Shown in pieces: positions 61,873 through 64,000 of a DNA stretch of 64,000 bases. The notes under the pieces were generated by a model, which saw only the letters and a list, made by a program, of their open reading frames with translations, did not search any database and had not been told where the DNA came from. The stretch is from the NCBI RefSeq assembly GCF_009649845.1, contig NZ_WJIE01000005.1:1-64000 (forward strand). Reading direction: 5' to 3'. Made by a program: the position numbers and the translations under genes. This stretch comes from Polyangium spumosum (GTDB lineage: Bacteria; Myxococcota_A; Polyangia; Polyangiales; Polyangiaceae). The first letter of the stretch is position 1; every line of letters starts with the position of its first letter.

Positions 61873-63321
61873 ATGATGGAACCGTGGCGAAAAAGGCTCG
61901 TCCTCCGCCTGCGCGAGGGGGTCGCTCTTGGCCGGGACGAGGCCGGCGGCGCTTACCTCGCATCGCCCTCGCTGCCCGCGATGTCGCTCGGAGCGCTGCC
62001 GCCGGTTTTGCTCCCCGCGTTCGAACGTCTGGGCGCCGAGGGCGGTACGGTCGAGGCGCTGGCCGAAGAGGTCGCCGAGCAGGGCGGGCCCCTCCTGGTC
62101 GCGACGTTGCTCCACCACCTCCGCCGCATGGAGCAGCTCGCGCTCCTCGCGTATGCCGTGCGCGACGGCGGCGCGACGATATCGATCCTGCAACCGATCT
62201 CGCCCTGGTTCTCGCTGGGCAGCGGCGAGACGCCCCCCGCACGTCGCCATGTGCTCTCCCGATTCGCCTATCAGCGCCGCGTCGGCGCGGGCCTCGTGCT
62301 GGAATCACCCCGCTGTCACGCGCTCCTGCGAATCGAGGACGCCCGGGCCGCGGCCCTTTGTTTTGCGCTCGCCCGTCCGACCGCGCCCGCGGCCCTGACC
62401 GTGCCCGGAGCGAGCCCCGAGGCGACCACCACCCTCGTCGGCCTCCTCGTCGCGGCGGGGTTTTTGCTCCCGGTCGACGAGGATGACCACACCGAGGAAG
62501 ATCGCGCATTCGAGCTCGCGAGCTGGTCCTTCCACGACCTCGTCTTCCACGCCCGCAGCCGCCCGGGCCGCCACGCCTCGCCCTGCGGCAAGACCTTCCC
62601 CTTCCGCGGCCGCGTCCCGCCGCCTCCTGCCCTCCGCCCCCCTCCCGCCGCGGCCGATCCTCCCATTGCATTACATCGCCCGAACCTCGACGCTCTCGTT
62701 CGCGACGACCGCCCCTTCACCGCCGTGCTCGAGGGCAGGCGCACCGTGTACGCCCAGGGGCGGGAGCCCATTTCGGTGGAGCAGCTCGGCGAGTTCTTGT
62801 ATCGGTCCGCGCGGGTGCGCGCGTTTTTCCCCGCGACGCCCGAGACCGGCTACGACATCACCTCGCGCCCCTCCCCCGCCGGCGGCGCCTGCCACGACCT
62901 CGAAGTCTACCTCGCCGTCGATCGCTGCGGGGGCCTGGAGCCGGGCCTTTACCATTACGACCCCGCCGCCCACGCCCTCGCACGCGTCCAGGGGCGCACG
63001 CCCGAGGTCGCGGCCCTCCTCCAAGGCGCCGCGCAGGCGACGATCGGCGGCCGGCTCCCCCAGGTGCTCGTCTGCCTGGCCAGCCGCTTCCAGCGCGTGT
63101 CCTGGAGCTACGAGGGCATCTCTTATGCGATCACCCTCAAGAACGCGGGCGTCCTTTACCAGACGTTTTACCTGGTCGCGACCGCGATGAACCTCGCCTG
63201 CAATGGCGTCGGGCGGGGGGACTCCGACCTCTTCTGCAAGGCCGCCGGCACCGATTATCACGCCGAGACGACCGTGGGCGAATTCGCGCTCGGCAGCCGC
63301 CTCGAAGGAGATGAGAAATGA
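61873..63321 (+). CDS. SagB/ThcOx-type FMN azoline dehydrogenase
   Basis: 482 residues from ATG 61873 (a second ATG follows). The C-terminal half is a nitroreductase-like FMN domain: EGRRTVYAQGREPISVEQLG, then GGACHDLEVYLAV, LKNAGVLYQTFYLVATAMNL and GTDYHAETTVGEFALGS. The N-terminal half is a helical extension with a HHLRRMEQLALL stretch, as in other SagB-type dehydrogenases. It should oxidise azolines made by the YcaO enzyme to aromatic (methyl)oxazoles. It starts 26 bp after the YcaO stop and its own stop overlaps the next start (ATGA), so the genes are one operon. Confidence 0.87.
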   Translation: MMEPWRKRLVLRLREGVALGRDEAGGAYLASPSLPAMSLGALPPVLLPAFERLGAEGGTVEALAEEVAEQGGPLLVATLLHHLRRMEQLALLAYAVRDGGATISILQPISPWFSLGSGETPPARRHVLSRFAYQRRVGAGLVLESPRCHALLRIEDARAAALCFALARPTAPAALTVPGASPEATTTLVGLLVAAGFLLPVDEDDHTEEDRAFELASWSFHDLVFHARSRPGRHASPCGKTFPFRGRVPPPPALRPPPAAADPPIALHRPNLDALVRDDRPFTAVLEGRRTVYAQGREPISVEQLGEFLYRSARVRAFFPATPETGYDITSRPSPAGGACHDLEVYLAVDRCGGLEPGLYHYDPAAHALARVQGRTPEVAALLQGAAQATIGGRLPQVLVCLASRFQRVSWSYEGISYAITLKNAGVLYQTFYLVATAMNLACNGVGRGDSDLFCKAAGTDYHAETTVGEFALGSRLEGDEK

Positions 63322-64000
63322 GCCGTGATCGCGTCGACATCGAGGGCAGCGCGAGGCCCGCCATCTTCGGCGCCGTATCCCGGGGCGACGTCTCCCCCGA
63401 CGAAATCGTGACCGCCGTGCTTTTGCTGCGCACCCCGAGAGGCGCGCCTCCGCTCGTCGAGACGGCCCGGGACGTCGTCCGGACCCGCGAGCCCTGGTCA
63501 CACGAGCGTTATGCGGCCACCTATGGGGCGAGCCCGGACGATCTCGCGCGTATCGAGGCGTTCGCCCGCGAATGGGATCTCTCGGTGGTCGAGGTCCATC
63601 GCCCCTCTCGGGCGGTGACGCTCCGGGGGACTGCGAGGGCTTTCATGGCGGCCTTCGGCGTGAAGCTCGAGCGCCACGTCTACAAGGGGGAGGTCGACGT
63701 CACCCACGACGCGCCCTTCTCCGTCCCCGCGAGCCTGGGGGGCGTGATCGTCTGGGTCTTCTTGCCTCGCCGTACGCCGCTCGCGAGCGAGAGCCCGCCG
63801 CCGCGGAGGTCCATCGAGCCCCCTCCCGCTCCGCCCACGAATGACCATGACAAACCATGGCGCTCGCATCCTCCCACGCGTTTCGCCGAGCTCTACGATT
63901 TTCCGGCCGAGCTGACCGGAGAAGGCGTTTGTCTCGGTGTACTGTCGCTTTATGGTGGATTCTCCACGGACGACATGCAGGTCTTCTTCGAGGGCCTCGG
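63318..64000 (+). CDS. S53 (sedolisin/kumamolisin-like) peptidase, 3' end beyond the window
   Basis: 227 residues before the edge, from ATG 63318, which overlaps the SagB-type stop by four bases. Residues about 15-150 resemble the pro-kumamolisin activation domain (ERYAATYGASPDDLARIEAF, then VTLRGTARAFMAAFG). A Pro-rich linker leads to the start of the catalytic domain (TRFAELYDFPAELTGEGV, then VLSLYGGFSTDDM), with the usual GGF/Y region. The Glu-Asp-Ser catalytic residues lie beyond the edge. No signal peptide is seen. As the last gene of this tight operon it is the natural candidate to remove the leader of the modified precursors; exported self-activating protease is the alternative. Confidence 0.8.
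   Translation, partial: MSRDRVDIEGSARPAIFGAVSRGDVSPDEIVTAVLLLRTPRGAPPLVETARDVVRTREPWSHERYAATYGASPDDLARIEAFAREWDLSVVEVHRPSRAVTLRGTARAFMAAFGVKLERHVYKGEVDVTHDAPFSVPASLGGVIVWVFLPRRTPLASESPPPRRSIEPPPAPPTNDHDKPWRSHPPTRFAELYDFPAELTGEGVCLGVLSLYGGFSTDDMQVFFEGL

Overview
The window is very GC-rich chromosomal DNA with the hallmarks of a myxobacterium of the Sorangiineae/Polyangiales: many secreted lipoproteins with lipoboxes and Gly/Ser or thrombospondin type 3 linkers, a MYXO-CTERM sorting tail on a PA14-like/TraA-like surface protein, a Ser/Thr kinase fused to a long TPR region, an FHA-sigma54 activator, hybrid histidine kinases and two natural-product loci. This placement rests on gene content only; no rRNA is present.

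Layout. 1-10033 is the right part of an integrative element: an HNH nuclease (cut by the left edge), a small gene, a field of 332-bp direct repeats, a small Cys-rich lipoprotein, an AT-richer SEFIR-domain gene set into the repeat field, a primase/helicase, a DNA methyltransferase, an XRE repressor, a small gene and a tyrosine integrase whose stop codon lies inside a host tRNA-Arg(CCT) gene. A palindromic operator is shared by the two outward promoters. The left attachment site is not in the window.

10034-17614 returns to host sequence: a remnant of a copper type II monooxygenase, a lectin-like lipoprotein, the TraA-like protein, and an operon for DUF969/DUF979 (5-oxoproline transporter) plus DUF2891. 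17615-21245 is a compact terpenoid locus: polyprenyl diphosphate synthase, UbiA-superfamily prenyltransferase/terpene cyclase, cytochrome P450. 21246-31987 holds signalling genes (two PAS-STAS proteins, a MerR regulator, a receiver-kinase and a hybrid kinase with overlapping reading frames, a WYL regulator divergent from a RibD-like reductase), a GH5 mannanase-like enzyme and a Tat-exported cyclase. 31988-32411 is a pyrimidine-rich 43-bp tandem repeat tract.

32412-53866 is mostly envelope and regulation: a MutS-like ATPase with a membrane-anchored partner, an AraC regulator, several lipoproteins, an SDR, a prolyl oligopeptidase, two M23 peptidases, the kinase-TPR protein, a sigma54 activator divergent from a lipoprotein with candidate enhancer sites between them, and a beta-propeller lipoprotein with a poly-Glu tract. 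53924-57382 is a four-gene operon (CBS, APH-like kinase, CysC-like APS kinase, TreT-like trehalose synthase).

57664-64000 leads into a RiPP locus of the azole (TOMM) type. It has two paralogous precursor peptides whose cores contain Thr/Ser/Gly/Ala but no Cys (four perfect APGTASGTAT units in the second), a fused leader-binding/YcaO cyclodehydratase, a SagB-type FMN dehydrogenase and an S53 sedolisin-type protease cut by the right edge. It is the strongest candidate here for an undescribed system.
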